This document shows positions 7,343 through 16,457 of a DNA stretch of 17,135 nucleotides, in pieces. The stretch spans positions 1 to 17,135 of the forward strand of contig WOZJ01000029.1 in assembly GCA_011620345.1 (NCBI GenBank). Reading direction: 5' to 3'. Origin of the DNA: Nitrospirota bacterium (GTDB lineage: Bacteria; UBA2233). The notes under the pieces are model-generated. The model made no database searches, was not told the DNA's origin, and saw only the letters and a program-made list of their open reading frames with translations. Every line of letters begins with the position of its first letter. The stretch's first letter is position 1. The translations under genes were made by a program, and so were the position numbers.

Positions 7343-9225
7343 CCCCCTTGCCGTGCCATGGCCTCGAGCCGAGCTTCATGGAGGCTAAGCACCCTTTGCT
7401 CCTTCACGACGAGCACGGGTAGCTCAACCCTAACGCCTACCTGCTCGATCTCTCTTTTGAGGGCCTCAAGCCATGCCTCGAACCCGGGCAGTATCTCGAG
7501 CGTCCGTTTGGAGGTCCAAAGCCCGTACATGTCCCTTCCCCATGTTTCAAAGCCAAGGCCGCGGCGGCCGCCAAGGTCCCAAGGCCCGCCAAACCCTGCT
7601 TTTGCCCTCCCTTTGGCAAGGAGCTCCATCATCTGGAGCGGCCTCGATGCGCGTATGACCTCCATAGGCCTTTGCACGTCCACTTTGGAAGAAAGCCGCT
7701 CGAAGAGCCTTTCGGTGTCCGAGCTGGGATTAAGCTGAACCCATGGTCCTTGGGCTGCCTTGGAGCGCCAAAGCCCCACTGGGCGCTCGAACAACGGAAC
7801 AAAGGCCGCAGCCTCCTCAGATTTTGGACCAAACCTCTCCGAGTCCGTCAATAGGCTGGAGGCATGAAGAACGCCAAGGATATCGAGGGCCTCCGAATCC
7901 GAGGCGATAGGCTCGGCCCCTTCTGGAGACCATCCGATACGCAACTTTGAGCGCAGGTTCGCAAGGGCAAGCTCCAAGCAGGGCTCGATCACGCCGACGA
8001 TCAAGCCTTGGAAAAAGGGTTCGCGATACAATCCTTTAAGCCAGACCTCTTGATCCTCTCCTGGCGCGACCTGCGTCTTTCCTGTCTGGAGCACGATATC
8101 CCCGTCAGAATCGACGGTGGGCCGCATTCTTGAAGATGCGCTCGGGAGCGCGTAGTAGCCCCTCTTGCCAGAAGGGGCTTCGAGGAGACCAACCCTGACA
8201 ATTTCTCGAAGCTTTCTTGTGCGCGAAAGCCCTGTAAGCGCGCTTACTGGAAGCCCAACTCGCTCCGGCAGGTCTTGGCCCATCATCCGACAGACAAGGA
8301 GAGGAACGAGCACGTCCGTCCAAGCAAATGCCCCGAAGGGATAACCCGGAACGCCGACAATCGGCTTACCGAGCGCCTCGCCTAGCAAAAGAGGCTTGCC
8401 CGGCTTGACCTGGACGCCGTGCAGCAGTACCTTTCCCAACGCTTCGATCGCACCGTGTACGTAATCGTGCCTACCGGCCGACGTGCCCGCCACGATGAAA
8501 ACAAAATCGGCCCCATGGAGCGCCTCCCTAAGCGCCTCGATAATTCGATCGGGGTCGTCCTGAACGGGAGGAAGCCTTTTGGCGATTCCGCCGAACGCCT
8601 CGATCGTGCGCTCGATATAGAGCGAGTTCGTATCGAGGATCTGGCCGTGGACCACGGGGCTGCCTACAGGCCGAATTTCCGACCCTGTGGGCAGGATGCA
8701 TCCCGTGGGGCGCTTATGCACGCGCACTTCGGAAACCCCTGCAGCCGCAGAAAGGCACATTGCCTCCGGCATGATCTTTCGCCCCTTGGGCAGAATCACC
8801 TCCCCCCCCACGATGTCCTCACCGATGAGCCTTACGTTGTCGAACGCTTCGGGCCAATCTTTGGCTTGCACCCGGATAGGGCCTCCGGGTGCTTGATGCA
8901 CACGCTCGATCATAAGGACCCTGTCAAAAGGCTCAGGGATGGGGTTGCCCGTATCGACGAAGGCGAAATTCAGCCCCTCTTGGAGCACAACTTCTCCTTC
9001 GGGCACCGGTGCTTCCCCCCTCAGCGCAACCCCGTCCATCCCAGAAAGCATTCCCAAAGGAACGCTCAAGGGGGCGATGAGGGGCTCGGCGAGAACCCTG
9101 CCTTGGGCCTCGAGCAGCGTAACGGTCTCTATTTCCGTCAGGGGGGCCTGTTCAAGCAACCCTCCGAGCATGGCAAGAGCCTGCTCGTACGTAGCTTCAG
9201 GCTTAACCTTCCTTCTCGTTTCCAT
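7339..9225 (-). CDS. MoeA-like molybdopterin enzyme fused to a PBP-like domain
   Basis: The protein is 628 aa. Residues about 10-400 are a MoeA module: SGMDGVA (61-67), LPTGSEI (178-184), DTNS (198-201), AGTSAGRHDY (246-255), KPGKP (274-278) and VPGYP (292-296). MoeA inserts molybdate or tungstate into adenylylated molybdopterin. Residues about 405-600 resemble the periplasmic-binding-protein-like domain often fused to MoeA, but its motifs are weak (DSEALDILGVLHAS; KGRAKAGFG), so ligand binding is uncertain. The start ATG at 9225 has GAAAGGG upstream; a longer frame runs to 9546 but lies over the glycerate kinase gene. It overlaps the end of that gene by 23 bp and is the last gene of the operon. 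No other molybdenum cofactor genes are present. Confidence 0.85.
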   Translation of the reverse strand: METRRKVKPEATYEQALAMLGGLLEQAPLTEIETVTLLEAQGRVLAEPLIAPLSVPLGMLSGMDGVALRGEAPVPEGEVVLQEGLNFAFVDTGNPIPEPFDRVLMIERVHQAPGGPIRVQAKDWPEAFDNVRLIGEDIVGGEVILPKGRKIMPEAMCLSAAAGVSEVRVHKRPTGCILPTGSEIRPVGSPVVHGQILDTNSLYIERTIEAFGGIAKRLPPVQDDPDRIIEALREALHGADFVFIVAGTSAGRHDYVHGAIEALGKVLLHGVQVKPGKPLLLGEALGKPIVGVPGYPFGAFAWTDVLVPLLVCRMMGQDLPERVGLPVSALTGLSRTRKLREIVRVGLLEAPSGKRGYYALPSASSRMRPTVDSDGDIVLQTGKTQVAPGEDQEVWLKGLYREPFFQGLIVGVIEPCLELALANLRSKLRIGWSPEGAEPIASDSEALDILGVLHASSLLTDSERFGPKSEEAAAFVPLFERPVGLWRSKAAQGPWVQLNPSSDTERLFERLSSKVDVQRPMEVIRASRPLQMMELLAKGRAKAGFGGPWDLGGRRGLGFETWGRDMYGLWTSKRTLEILPGFEAWLEALKREIEQVGVRVELPVLVVKEQRVLSLHEARLEAMARQGG

Positions 9226-10615
9226 CAAGACCCTTTCTTGGTTGAACCAAAAAGAACATAAAATCGCAGGCGTTCGTCTTCGTCGGGCCCGACTTGAACA
9301 GCCCTCCAAAGCGCTCAAAAAAAGAAGTGGCGTCGTTACGCTCCAGGTACTCCGAGACTTGTCGGGCGGACAGGCCCGTCTTGGCCAGGACGCCCGGAAA
9401 AACGAATGCCCCGGCCGCATCGCTGTTGCCGTCTTTTCCGTCGCTTGCGGCAACGAGCCCGCAGATGGAATCATCCCGGAAGCCTTCTTTGGCCGCCTGC
9501 AAGAGCATGGAAAGCGCAAGCTCCTGGCAGCGGCCTCCCCGGCCATCTCCTTTTACGAAAACCGTCGTCTCGCCTCCGGCCAGCAAAAGAACCGGAGGCT
9601 TGGCGATCAGGCCGTTCTCGGCGCAATCCCGGGCAATGGCCCATAGCACCTTGCCCACCTCCCTGGCCTCACCCTGAAGCCTGCTTGTGAGGGCAAGAAC
9701 CCGGAAACCCAGACGCTCCGCCGTCCGTTTCGCCGCCAAAAGGCCCGTTTTGTTCGACCCGACCAGCACGGCTTCATGGCGTACATGGGCGAGCTCGTCT
9801 GGCGTTGGGGTTTCCGGGTTCTTGCCCTCAGCCCCAAGCATCAACAACCGGACGGCCGCTTGGGGCATCCTCTCCAAAAGCCCGAGCCGCTCTATGCAAT
9901 CAAGGGCGTCGGCGTAGGTCGTCGTGTCCCCAACCGTCGGTCCCGATGCGACCACGTCCATTGGATCGCCCACGACGTCCGAAAGAATCAGACTTACCGA
10001 GGCCGCCCGCTCAAAGAGCCTCAAGAGCCTGCCCCCCTTGATTGCCGAGAGGTGCTTGCGTACGGCGTTGAGCTCCTCGATCGTCGCCCCACTCAATAGC
10101 AAAAGCTTGACCGTGGCCCTCAAGTCATCGATGCTTAGCTTGATGGTTTCCTCGCCCAGACGAAGGCAAGCCCCTTCCTCGATAACGCTCGAAGCCCCGC
10201 CCGATAAGAGAAAAAACACTAGCGTTTTCTCATCCGCGCTCGCTGCGAGCTCTCGAACTTCCATTGCGGCCTCGAGGCTCCTATCATCGGGTAGCGGGTG
10301 GGCGGCTTCGTAAATCGGGGTGCGATCCAGTCGCTCTTTGTAGCCGTCCGGAACGATAACGAGGCCCCGGCTCAAACTACCCCCAAGCGCGTCTTCGAGC
10401 GCCCGCGCCATTTTGCCCGACGCCTTGCCCATCCCGACAACGAAAACTTGAGCAAAAGAGTCAAGTCGAAGACGCCGAAGGCGTTTTGCGCCCCGGATTC
10501 TAAGCGTCCCGTTTTGGACCTTAACCCTTGACCTGATCGCTTCGTAGGGGTCCAGCGAGTTTAGCGCGGAGCGAAACAACCCCTCGAGCAGCCGGAGGGC
10601 ATTCTCTCCCTCCAC
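9203..10615 (-). CDS. Glycerate 2-kinase, MOFRL family
   Basis: This 470-aa enzyme would phosphorylate D-glycerate with ATP to 2-phosphoglycerate, feeding glycolysis. Family motifs are VVGMGKA (59-65), AHPLPDDRS (105-113), LSGGASS (137-143), NAVRKHLSAIKGGRL (183-197), LSDVVGDP (211-218), ASGPTVGD (223-230), AGGETTV (346-352), GRGGRCQE (358-365; usually GRGGRNQE), ASDGKDGNSDAAG (390-402) and SGPTKTN (442-448). N-terminal DUF4147 and C-terminal MOFRL domains are both present. The start is GTG at 10615, with GGAGG nine bases upstream inside the end of mlaD. It lies 4 bp after mlaD and overlaps the MoeA-like gene. Names used for the family are gckA, garK-type or ttuD; none is assigned. Confidence 0.9.
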   Translation of the reverse strand: MEGENALRLLEGLFRSALNSLDPYEAIRSRVKVQNGTLRIRGAKRLRRLRLDSFAQVFVVGMGKASGKMARALEDALGGSLSRGLVIVPDGYKERLDRTPIYEAAHPLPDDRSLEAAMEVRELAASADEKTLVFFLLSGGASSVIEEGACLRLGEETIKLSIDDLRATVKLLLLSGATIEELNAVRKHLSAIKGGRLLRLFERAASVSLILSDVVGDPMDVVASGPTVGDTTTYADALDCIERLGLLERMPQAAVRLLMLGAEGKNPETPTPDELAHVRHEAVLVGSNKTGLLAAKRTAERLGFRVLALTSRLQGEAREVGKVLWAIARDCAENGLIAKPPVLLLAGGETTVFVKGDGRGGRCQELALSMLLQAAKEGFRDDSICGLVAASDGKDGNSDAAGAFVFPGVLAKTGLSARQVSEYLERNDATSFFERFGGLFKSGPTKTNACDFMFFLVQPRKGLDGNEKEG

Positions 10616-10619
10616 GCCC

Positions 10620-11717
10620 CTATTCCTCCTCCTTGCTTGCCGCCTTCAGGCTCTTTTTGACGCTATACTTCACGGCCTTTCTAAGAATAATACTCCGCTT
10701 CGCCCCGTCCATCACGACAACCATGTCATCGTATAGCGAAGGGTCGTGGATGAGCGCGCCAAGCGTCCCCTCCCCCTTTGCCACCGCCCCGAGCGTCGCA
10801 TCTAGGTTTTTCGAGGCCCGCTCGATGTGCGCGCTTGCCTTTGATAGCCGCTCGAGCGCTTGCTTCCCCTCGCCCTCCTTGGACAAGAGCGCGTTCAAGA
10901 ACGTGCCTTCGGTCTTTGCTTGGCCAAGAATGTCAGAAAGTTCACGGGTAACTCCCTCTAAGTTGGCAAGTACCCGGGTGCCGCTTTTGTCGTAGAGCAG
11001 GCTGTGCAAAAGGCTGCCTTCCGTGTTTATCCTAGCCGTCGCCTTCGAGAGGTCTTGGGTGATGCGTTCGATGTTATCTGCGGCCTTAGCCAGCTCCTTC
11101 CCGTAGATAAGGCTATGGAGCGAGCCTTCCTTGTTCGTCCGGATATCTTTAACGAGTACTCGCACCTCCTCTACGGCCCCCGAGAACGAAGCAAGCCTTG
11201 CATTTTTCCGGACATCCATCAGGATTTCATTCAGGGAGGAAGAAGCTTGGCTTAGGTTGTCTAGAATCTCCGTGCCGCGCGCGATGGCTTTGTAGATGTC
11301 TGGCGGGTTCACGCTCGCCACGGTATCGCCCCCAACGTGAACGGGAGCATTTTGAGACCCCATCGAAAGGTTGACATACTTGTCCCCCAAAAGGCCCATC
11401 GTCTGGATGCTCGCAAGAGAATCTTTACGGATAAACGTAAGGTATCGTTTATTCACGTCCATCCGAACGATTAAGACATTGCCCTTGCTTGGCTGGTCGA
11501 TTGAAATATCCGTGACCGTGCCTATCCTTATGCCCTGGAGCATGACGGGGGCCCCGCCTACAAGCCCGCTCACGTCTTCAAAGCGGGCAAAAAGCTGCAC
11601 CTGTTCGGTAAAGAGACCGGAGCGCGCCCCGATCATAAGGACAACCGCGACCAACGCACCAAGCGTCGCCAAAAGAAAAATTCCCGCACGAACTTCTTTT
11701 TTGTAGCCTGTACTCAT
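10620..11717 (-). CDS. mlaD: MlaD-like MCE-domain protein, envelope lipid transport
   Basis: This 365-aa substrate-binding subunit of an Mla-type phospholipid transporter is anchored by one N-terminal helix (about 12-31), with the rest in the periplasm. The MCE domain spans about 38-120 (LFARFEDVSGLVGGAPVMLQ start, MGLLGDKYVNL end). A long helical tail follows, containing four copies of an EG(S/T)(L/F) element at 197, 233, 270 and 316, spaced 36-46 residues apart and each followed by a hydrophobic LI/LL step. Tails of this type probably extend the lipid channel toward the outer membrane. E. coli MlaD is about half this length. It follows mlaF by 5 bp, with a weak ribosome binding site. A basic terminal segment ends in KEEE. 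Confidence 0.92.
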   Translation of the reverse strand: MSTGYKKEVRAGIFLLATLGALVAVVLMIGARSGLFTEQVQLFARFEDVSGLVGGAPVMLQGIRIGTVTDISIDQPSKGNVLIVRMDVNKRYLTFIRKDSLASIQTMGLLGDKYVNLSMGSQNAPVHVGGDTVASVNPPDIYKAIARGTEILDNLSQASSSLNEILMDVRKNARLASFSGAVEEVRVLVKDIRTNKEGSLHSLIYGKELAKAADNIERITQDLSKATARINTEGSLLHSLLYDKSGTRVLANLEGVTRELSDILGQAKTEGTFLNALLSKEGEGKQALERLSKASAHIERASKNLDATLGAVAKGEGTLGALIHDPSLYDDMVVVMDGAKRSIILRKAVKYSVKKSLKAASKEEE

Positions 11718-11722
11718 GATTT

Positions 11723-12490
11723 TTATGATTCGCCCCCTTCTTCCAGCAACCTGCCTTCGATGAACCTGCGTACGTAAGGGTTGGTAGAGCGCTTGAGCTC
11801 GTCTGGACTTCCAACAGACTCGACGCGCCCCTCTCTAAAAAGCGCCCAGCGGTGGGATACGGCCTCGGCCGATGCAATGTCGTGCGTAACGACGACCGCC
11901 GTCGTGCCCTGCTCTTGGTTAAGCCTAAGGATCAACTCGTTTATGTTACGAACGTTCGAAGGGTCGAGCCCTGTGGTAGGCTCATCGAACAAAATGACTT
12001 CCGGATCCAGAACCATCGCCCTGGCCAGCCCCACCCTCTTTTGCATCCCCCCTGAAAGTTCCGAGGGAAACTTCCCTTCGGCCCCCCCTAGTCCAACCCA
12101 GCGGAGCCGCTCGAGTACCCTCGGACGAACCTCCACGGAAGACTTGCCCATCACTTCCGTAAGCGGATAAGCAACATTTTCGAACACGCTGAGCGAATCG
12201 AACAAGGCCGCGCTCTGGAAAACCACCCCGACCTTTTGACGAACCTGGAACAGTCCCTTTTCATCAAGCGGAACTATATCTTCGCCAAACAAGAGAATCG
12301 AGCCTTTGTCCGGCTTGATAAGCCCGACGACCTCCTTTAATAGGACACTCTTTCCCGAGCCCGACCCCCCAAGGATAGTAATCACCTCGCCACGGTAAAT
12401 TTGGAGCTCGACTCCTTTATGGACCTCCTGGGCTCCGAACGCTTTGTATACGCCTTGAATGGCGATAATTACTTGGGCCACGCCGGACAT
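11723..12490 (-). CDS. mlaF: MlaF-like ABC ATPase of the lipid transporter
   Basis: This 255-aa ATP-binding subunit powers MlaE/MlaD phospholipid movement. All ABC motifs are intact: Walker A GGSGSGKS (41-48), Q-loop Gln92 in VFQSAALFDSL, signature LSGGMQKR (145-152), Walker B VILFDEP (165-171) with catalytic Glu170, D-loop GLDP and H-loop His203. The FQSAALFDSLSVFENVAYPL stretch and LSGGM (not LSGGQ) are typical of the Mla/Mkl subfamily. The ATG at 12490 shares one base with the mlaE stop (TGATG); an alternative TTG one codon earlier is possible. Translation is probably coupled to mlaE. It lies between mlaE and mlaD. Confidence 0.95.
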   Translation of the reverse strand: MSGVAQVIIAIQGVYKAFGAQEVHKGVELQIYRGEVITILGGSGSGKSVLLKEVVGLIKPDKGSILLFGEDIVPLDEKGLFQVRQKVGVVFQSAALFDSLSVFENVAYPLTEVMGKSSVEVRPRVLERLRWVGLGGAEGKFPSELSGGMQKRVGLARAMVLDPEVILFDEPTTGLDPSNVRNINELILRLNQEQGTTAVVVTHDIASAEAVSHRWALFREGRVESVGSPDELKRSTNPYVRRFIEGRLLEEGGES

Positions 12491-13284
12491 CAAAAGAGCA
12501 TGATCAGCTTGGTCAAGAAGTAATCCGAGATGAGGACAGACACCGCCGTAACGACAACCGCCTGCGTCGTCGCTTTGCCTACCCCTTGGGCACCGGCCTT
12601 TGCTCCAAGCCCAAAAAAGCAGCCAAAAAGCCCTATAAGAAACCCGAAACAGCCCGCCTTGATCAGCCCGCTCAAAAGATCCTCCAAGACGATCGTATCG
12701 TAGCAGGTCTTGAGGTAGTATCCCGCCGGGATCTTAAGCTCCAACGTAGCAACAACTGCACCCCCCAAGATGCCCACGATGTCGGCAAGGAAGGCCAAAA
12801 GCGGCATCGCGAGCGTAATCGCGAGCGTTTTTGGGGCGACGAGCTTACTTATGGGATCGGCTCCCATGACACGCATCGCATCGATCTGCTCGGTTACGGT
12901 CATCGAGCCCAGCTGGGCGGCGATCCCAGACCCCACGCGTCCACCCACCATCAATGCCGTCAACACGGGCCCCAACTCTCTAACGAGGCTAAGGGAGACG
13001 ACATAGCCGACATACATCTTGGCCCCGAAGCGGGTAAGCCCGTAGCTTGTCTGCAGCGCAAGCACCATCCCTGTAAAAACAGCCGTGAGCAGGACCACCG
13101 CGAGCGATCGCACGCCAAGAGTCTCCACTTCCTTAAGCACGTCTTTGTAGGATACCCTCCCCACTGCCTTGATCGTACCCAAGGCCAAAAGCCCAACCTT
13201 TCCAACCTCAGACAGTAGTCTTTCGAGGATCGTATCGGTTCGGTCGAGAAACCTTGCAAACCCGGCACTGGCCTGTTCTTGCAT
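12490..13284 (-). CDS. mlaE: MlaE-like permease of the lipid transporter
   Basis: This 264-aa inner-membrane permease has an N-terminal amphipathic region and about five or six hydrophobic helices (near 58-80, 94-118, 153-180, 204-228 and 240-262). The family signature is clear: RELGPVLTALMVGGRVGSG (102-120), followed by AAQLGSMTVTEQIDAM. The protein forms a dimer that sits on two MlaF subunits and docks the MlaD hexamer. Unlike E. coli, no MlaB STAS gene or MlaC periplasmic carrier follows. The N-terminus is somewhat long but shows no STAS domain. AGGGG six bases upstream of the ATG supports the start. It lies 8 bp after the lipoprotein gene. Confidence 0.95.
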   Translation of the reverse strand: MQEQASAGFARFLDRTDTILERLLSEVGKVGLLALGTIKAVGRVSYKDVLKEVETLGVRSLAVVLLTAVFTGMVLALQTSYGLTRFGAKMYVGYVVSLSLVRELGPVLTALMVGGRVGSGIAAQLGSMTVTEQIDAMRVMGADPISKLVAPKTLAITLAMPLLAFLADIVGILGGAVVATLELKIPAGYYLKTCYDTIVLEDLLSGLIKAGCFGFLIGLFGCFFGLGAKAGAQGVGKATTQAVVVTAVSVLISDYFLTKLIMLF

Positions 13285-13292
13285 TCAAGCCC

Positions 13293-13802
13293 CTAATGTA
13301 AAGAAACCCGAAGGACCCGCAAGGTGAGATCCTTAAAGAAATCGAGGGCTTCTTGGGGGTCCTTCTTTGGTGTAATCAAGAGCGTATCGTAAAGGACACC
13401 GCCTTTCTTCCAGGTCACAGAACGCACAAAAGAAGTCATCCCCTCTTCGGACACCTCGAACGTTCCTACCAGCGTCTCGGTACCAAGGATTTTTTTCGGA
13501 ACGATCCGAAGAACCCGGTAGTGCTCAAAACGAACGGGCAGATGCCTTGCCATCCCCCAAACATTGGCCGAACCCTTGACCGGGGTAACGAGGACCAAGG
13601 CCAACGCCCCTTGCGGTTCGTTTTCAAACGCCAGTGTGCTTCCTTCAAAATCGAGAGGCTTCCAGGTTTGATGCTTTCTTGCACTACCCTTTAGCTCGCC
13701 AAAGAGCGCATCCTTCTTGAGCTCTAGGGGCGCCGAAAGCCTTGAGCATGCGCCCAACGCAAAAAACAAGAAAAGCGCTAAAACACTAGCTATGGACCGC
13801 AT
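13293..13802 (-). CDS. Predicted lipoprotein of unknown function next to mlaE
   Basis: This is a 169-aa protein with a short basic N-terminus, a hydrophobic stretch (about 4-16) and the lipobox ALGAC, so Cys19 should be lipidated after signal peptidase II cleavage. Ser20 rather than Asp at +2 favours outer-membrane sorting by the E. coli rule, which may not hold here. The mature part is rich in beta-type alternation, with GALALVLVTPVKGS and a C-terminal helix KKDPQEALDFFKDLTLRVL. I do not recognise the family, and it lacks MlaA and PqiC hallmarks as far as I can see. It starts directly at the stop of the upstream stress-protein gene and lies 8 bp before mlaE. That placement suggests a role in the lipid-transport machine. 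Confidence 0.85.
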   Translation of the reverse strand: MRSIASVLALFLFFALGACSRLSAPLELKKDALFGELKGSARKHQTWKPLDFEGSTLAFENEPQGALALVLVTPVKGSANVWGMARHLPVRFEHYRVLRIVPKKILGTETLVGTFEVSEEGMTSFVRSVTWKKGGVLYDTLLITPKKDPQEALDFFKDLTLRVLRVSLH

Positions 13803-14213
13803 TTAAGGAACCACCCCAACGCTGGTCAGCGCCTGGGAGAGCACCTGGCCTGCAACGAGCCCCACGCCGCCCTTTGAAGCCCCGTGGCCAGCCTTTCCGA
13901 TCAAAACGAGCGATGCCCCGCAAGAAACGCCATACTCCACAATGCGCGCCGATGGCCATCCCTTGAGACACACCACCCGAATCTCCGGATGACAGGCACC
14001 CAAACGTTCTCGGGCGCTAAGGATCTCGGCCAAAGCAGCCTCCTTAAGCGCTCGGGGATGCCTAGGAAGCGTTGAGTTAAAAAACAGCCTTGGATGCACC
14101 ACAACGACCATCTCCAGCGAAACGCCAAACCCTTCGGCCACAACCAGGCCGAAATCAAGCGCCCTCTTGGCGGGAGGCGAAAAATCGAAGGCGACCAAAA
14201 ACTTGCCGGGCAT
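13803..14213 (-). CDS. UspA-family protein with a degenerate nucleotide loop
   Basis: This 136-aa protein is the shortest of three tandem Usp proteins. The N-terminal strand FLVAFDFSPPAKRALDFG matches the Usp fold, with Asp10 in the usual nucleotide-contact position. The C-terminal region is IGKAGHGASKGGVGLVAGQV (105-124). The canonical G-x2-G-x9-G(S/T) phosphate loop is only partly kept: the first glycines are present, but the final G(S/T) is replaced by AGQ. ATP binding is therefore doubtful. It starts immediately after the stop of the preceding usp gene and ends directly against the lipoprotein start. Translation is likely coupled across all three. Its role is unknown. Confidence 0.85.
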   Translation of the reverse strand: MPGKFLVAFDFSPPAKRALDFGLVVAEGFGVSLEMVVVVHPRLFFNSTLPRHPRALKEAALAEILSARERLGACHPEIRVVCLKGWPSARIVEYGVSCGASLVLIGKAGHGASKGGVGLVAGQVLSQALTSVGVVP

Positions 14214-14657
14214 TCACGCTCCCATTTGGGGCTTTGCCATTCGAACCGTCATGACGGGGCAGTGAGCCTTTCGGACAACCTTTTCCGCGATCGAACCCAG
14301 GAGCGCATGCGAAACCCCCGTCCGGCCGTGCGTCCCCATCACAATCAGGTCCGCCGGCAAAGACTTGGCCAGTTGGACAATCTTTTGGGAAGGGGAGCCA
14401 ATCCCGACTTCCACGTCTACAAGGAGACCTTCCGCCCGGAGCTCTTGAGCGACGTTGTCGAGCTCCTTTCTTGCGTTCTCCTGGAGCTCCTCAAAGATTG
14501 GTGGCATGACAAAACCCGGGTAGTATTCAATCTCCTCGACAACGTGGAGGAGCACAACCTTTACGCCGCCGAGCTTCTTGGCGAACTCCTTACCCGTCTG
14601 GAGCGCCTGGCTGGAGGTTTCGGAAAAATCCACAGGAATAAGGATTGTCTGGATCAT
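14214..14657 (-). CDS. UspA-family universal stress protein, canonical ATP loop
   Basis: This is a 147-aa protein from ATG at 14657. The N-terminus MIQTILIPVDFSETSSQAL is typical, with Asp10 as the adenine/ribose contact. The nucleotide loop GTHGRTGVSHALLGS (108-122) fits G-x2-G-x9-GS exactly, and AEKVVRKAHCPVMTV closes the fold. The protein should therefore bind ATP as a dimer. A longer frame up to 14708 overlaps the preceding usp gene and lacks conservation, while AGGGAG eight bases before 14657 supports the chosen start. It sits 22 bp after its paralogue. Such proteins are commonly linked to stress and growth-arrest survival, but the molecular role of this one cannot be read from the sequence. 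Confidence 0.93.
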   Translation of the reverse strand: MIQTILIPVDFSETSSQALQTGKEFAKKLGGVKVVLLHVVEEIEYYPGFVMPPIFEELQENARKELDNVAQELRAEGLLVDVEVGIGSPSQKIVQLAKSLPADLIVMGTHGRTGVSHALLGSIAEKVVRKAHCPVMTVRMAKPQMGA

Positions 14658-14679
14658 GGCTGATGCTCCCTGGGTTTCA

Positions 14680-15120
14680 TTATTCAGAGGGGAGTTCTTT
14701 GTGGGCAATCACCGGGCATTGGGCGCTGCGGATGACCCGTTCGGCCACCGACCCCAACGGAAGCAGGAACCCCCGCCCCCTTGCCCCCAAGACAATCAAG
14801 CCCGCTCCAAGCTCCTTGGCCTGGCTTACGATCGTCTCGTCGGGCCTGCCCAGCGCCACGTGAACGGAGAATTCGGGCAGCTCGGTCGGCATAGAGCGAA
14901 CGAGTTCATTGAGCTTTTCTTTGGCCTTCTCGAGATCCGCCTCGCCTAGCTTGAACATCATCGGGCTAGAGGGCACGAAGACGCCGGATGGATTTTTTAA
15001 AACATACAAGACATCCAAGCGAGAGCGAGTTTGCTTGGCCAACTCACAGGCATACCTCAAGGCCCCCTTGGAAGGCTCGCTGAAATCCACACCGACGAGA
15101 ATGCCTTTTAAATCCCACAT
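14680..15120 (-). CDS. UspA-family universal stress protein
   Basis: This is a 146-aa protein beginning MWDLKGILVGVDFSEPSKGALRYA, with Asp12 at the usual nucleotide-contact position. The loop reads GARGRGFLLPLGS (112-124), which is two residues shorter between the second glycine and the final GS than the standard spacing. The flanking AERVIRSAQCPVIAH is typical. ATP binding is plausible but less certain than in the next gene. AAGGA eight bases before the ATG supports the start. It lies 11 bp after metY and is the first of three tandem, clearly diverged usp genes, so the array is an old duplication rather than a recent one. Confidence 0.92.
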   Translation of the reverse strand: MWDLKGILVGVDFSEPSKGALRYACELAKQTRSRLDVLYVLKNPSGVFVPSSPMMFKLGEADLEKAKEKLNELVRSMPTELPEFSVHVALGRPDETIVSQAKELGAGLIVLGARGRGFLLPLGSVAERVIRSAQCPVIAHKELPSE

Positions 15121-15131
15121 GGCCGACGTCC

Positions 15132-16457
<1,326 letters not shown>

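Noticed and set aside
9226-9546. N-terminal extension of the MoeA-like gene
   Set aside because: The extra sequence is low-complexity Arg/Ser/Pro-rich, typical of the antisense or other frame of a real gene. It lies entirely within the glycerate kinase gene. A strong ribosome binding site precedes the ATG at 9225.
8419-9646. Long plus-strand reading frames (up to 280 codons) opposite the MoeA-like and glycerate kinase genes
   Set aside because: They are frame shadows of well-supported minus-strand genes, rich in Arg/Pro/His, with no family motifs.
14658-14708. Longer start of the middle usp gene
   Set aside because: It would overlap the preceding usp gene by 29 bp with non-conserved residues, while the ATG at 14657 has a good ribosome binding site and begins the standard Usp strand.
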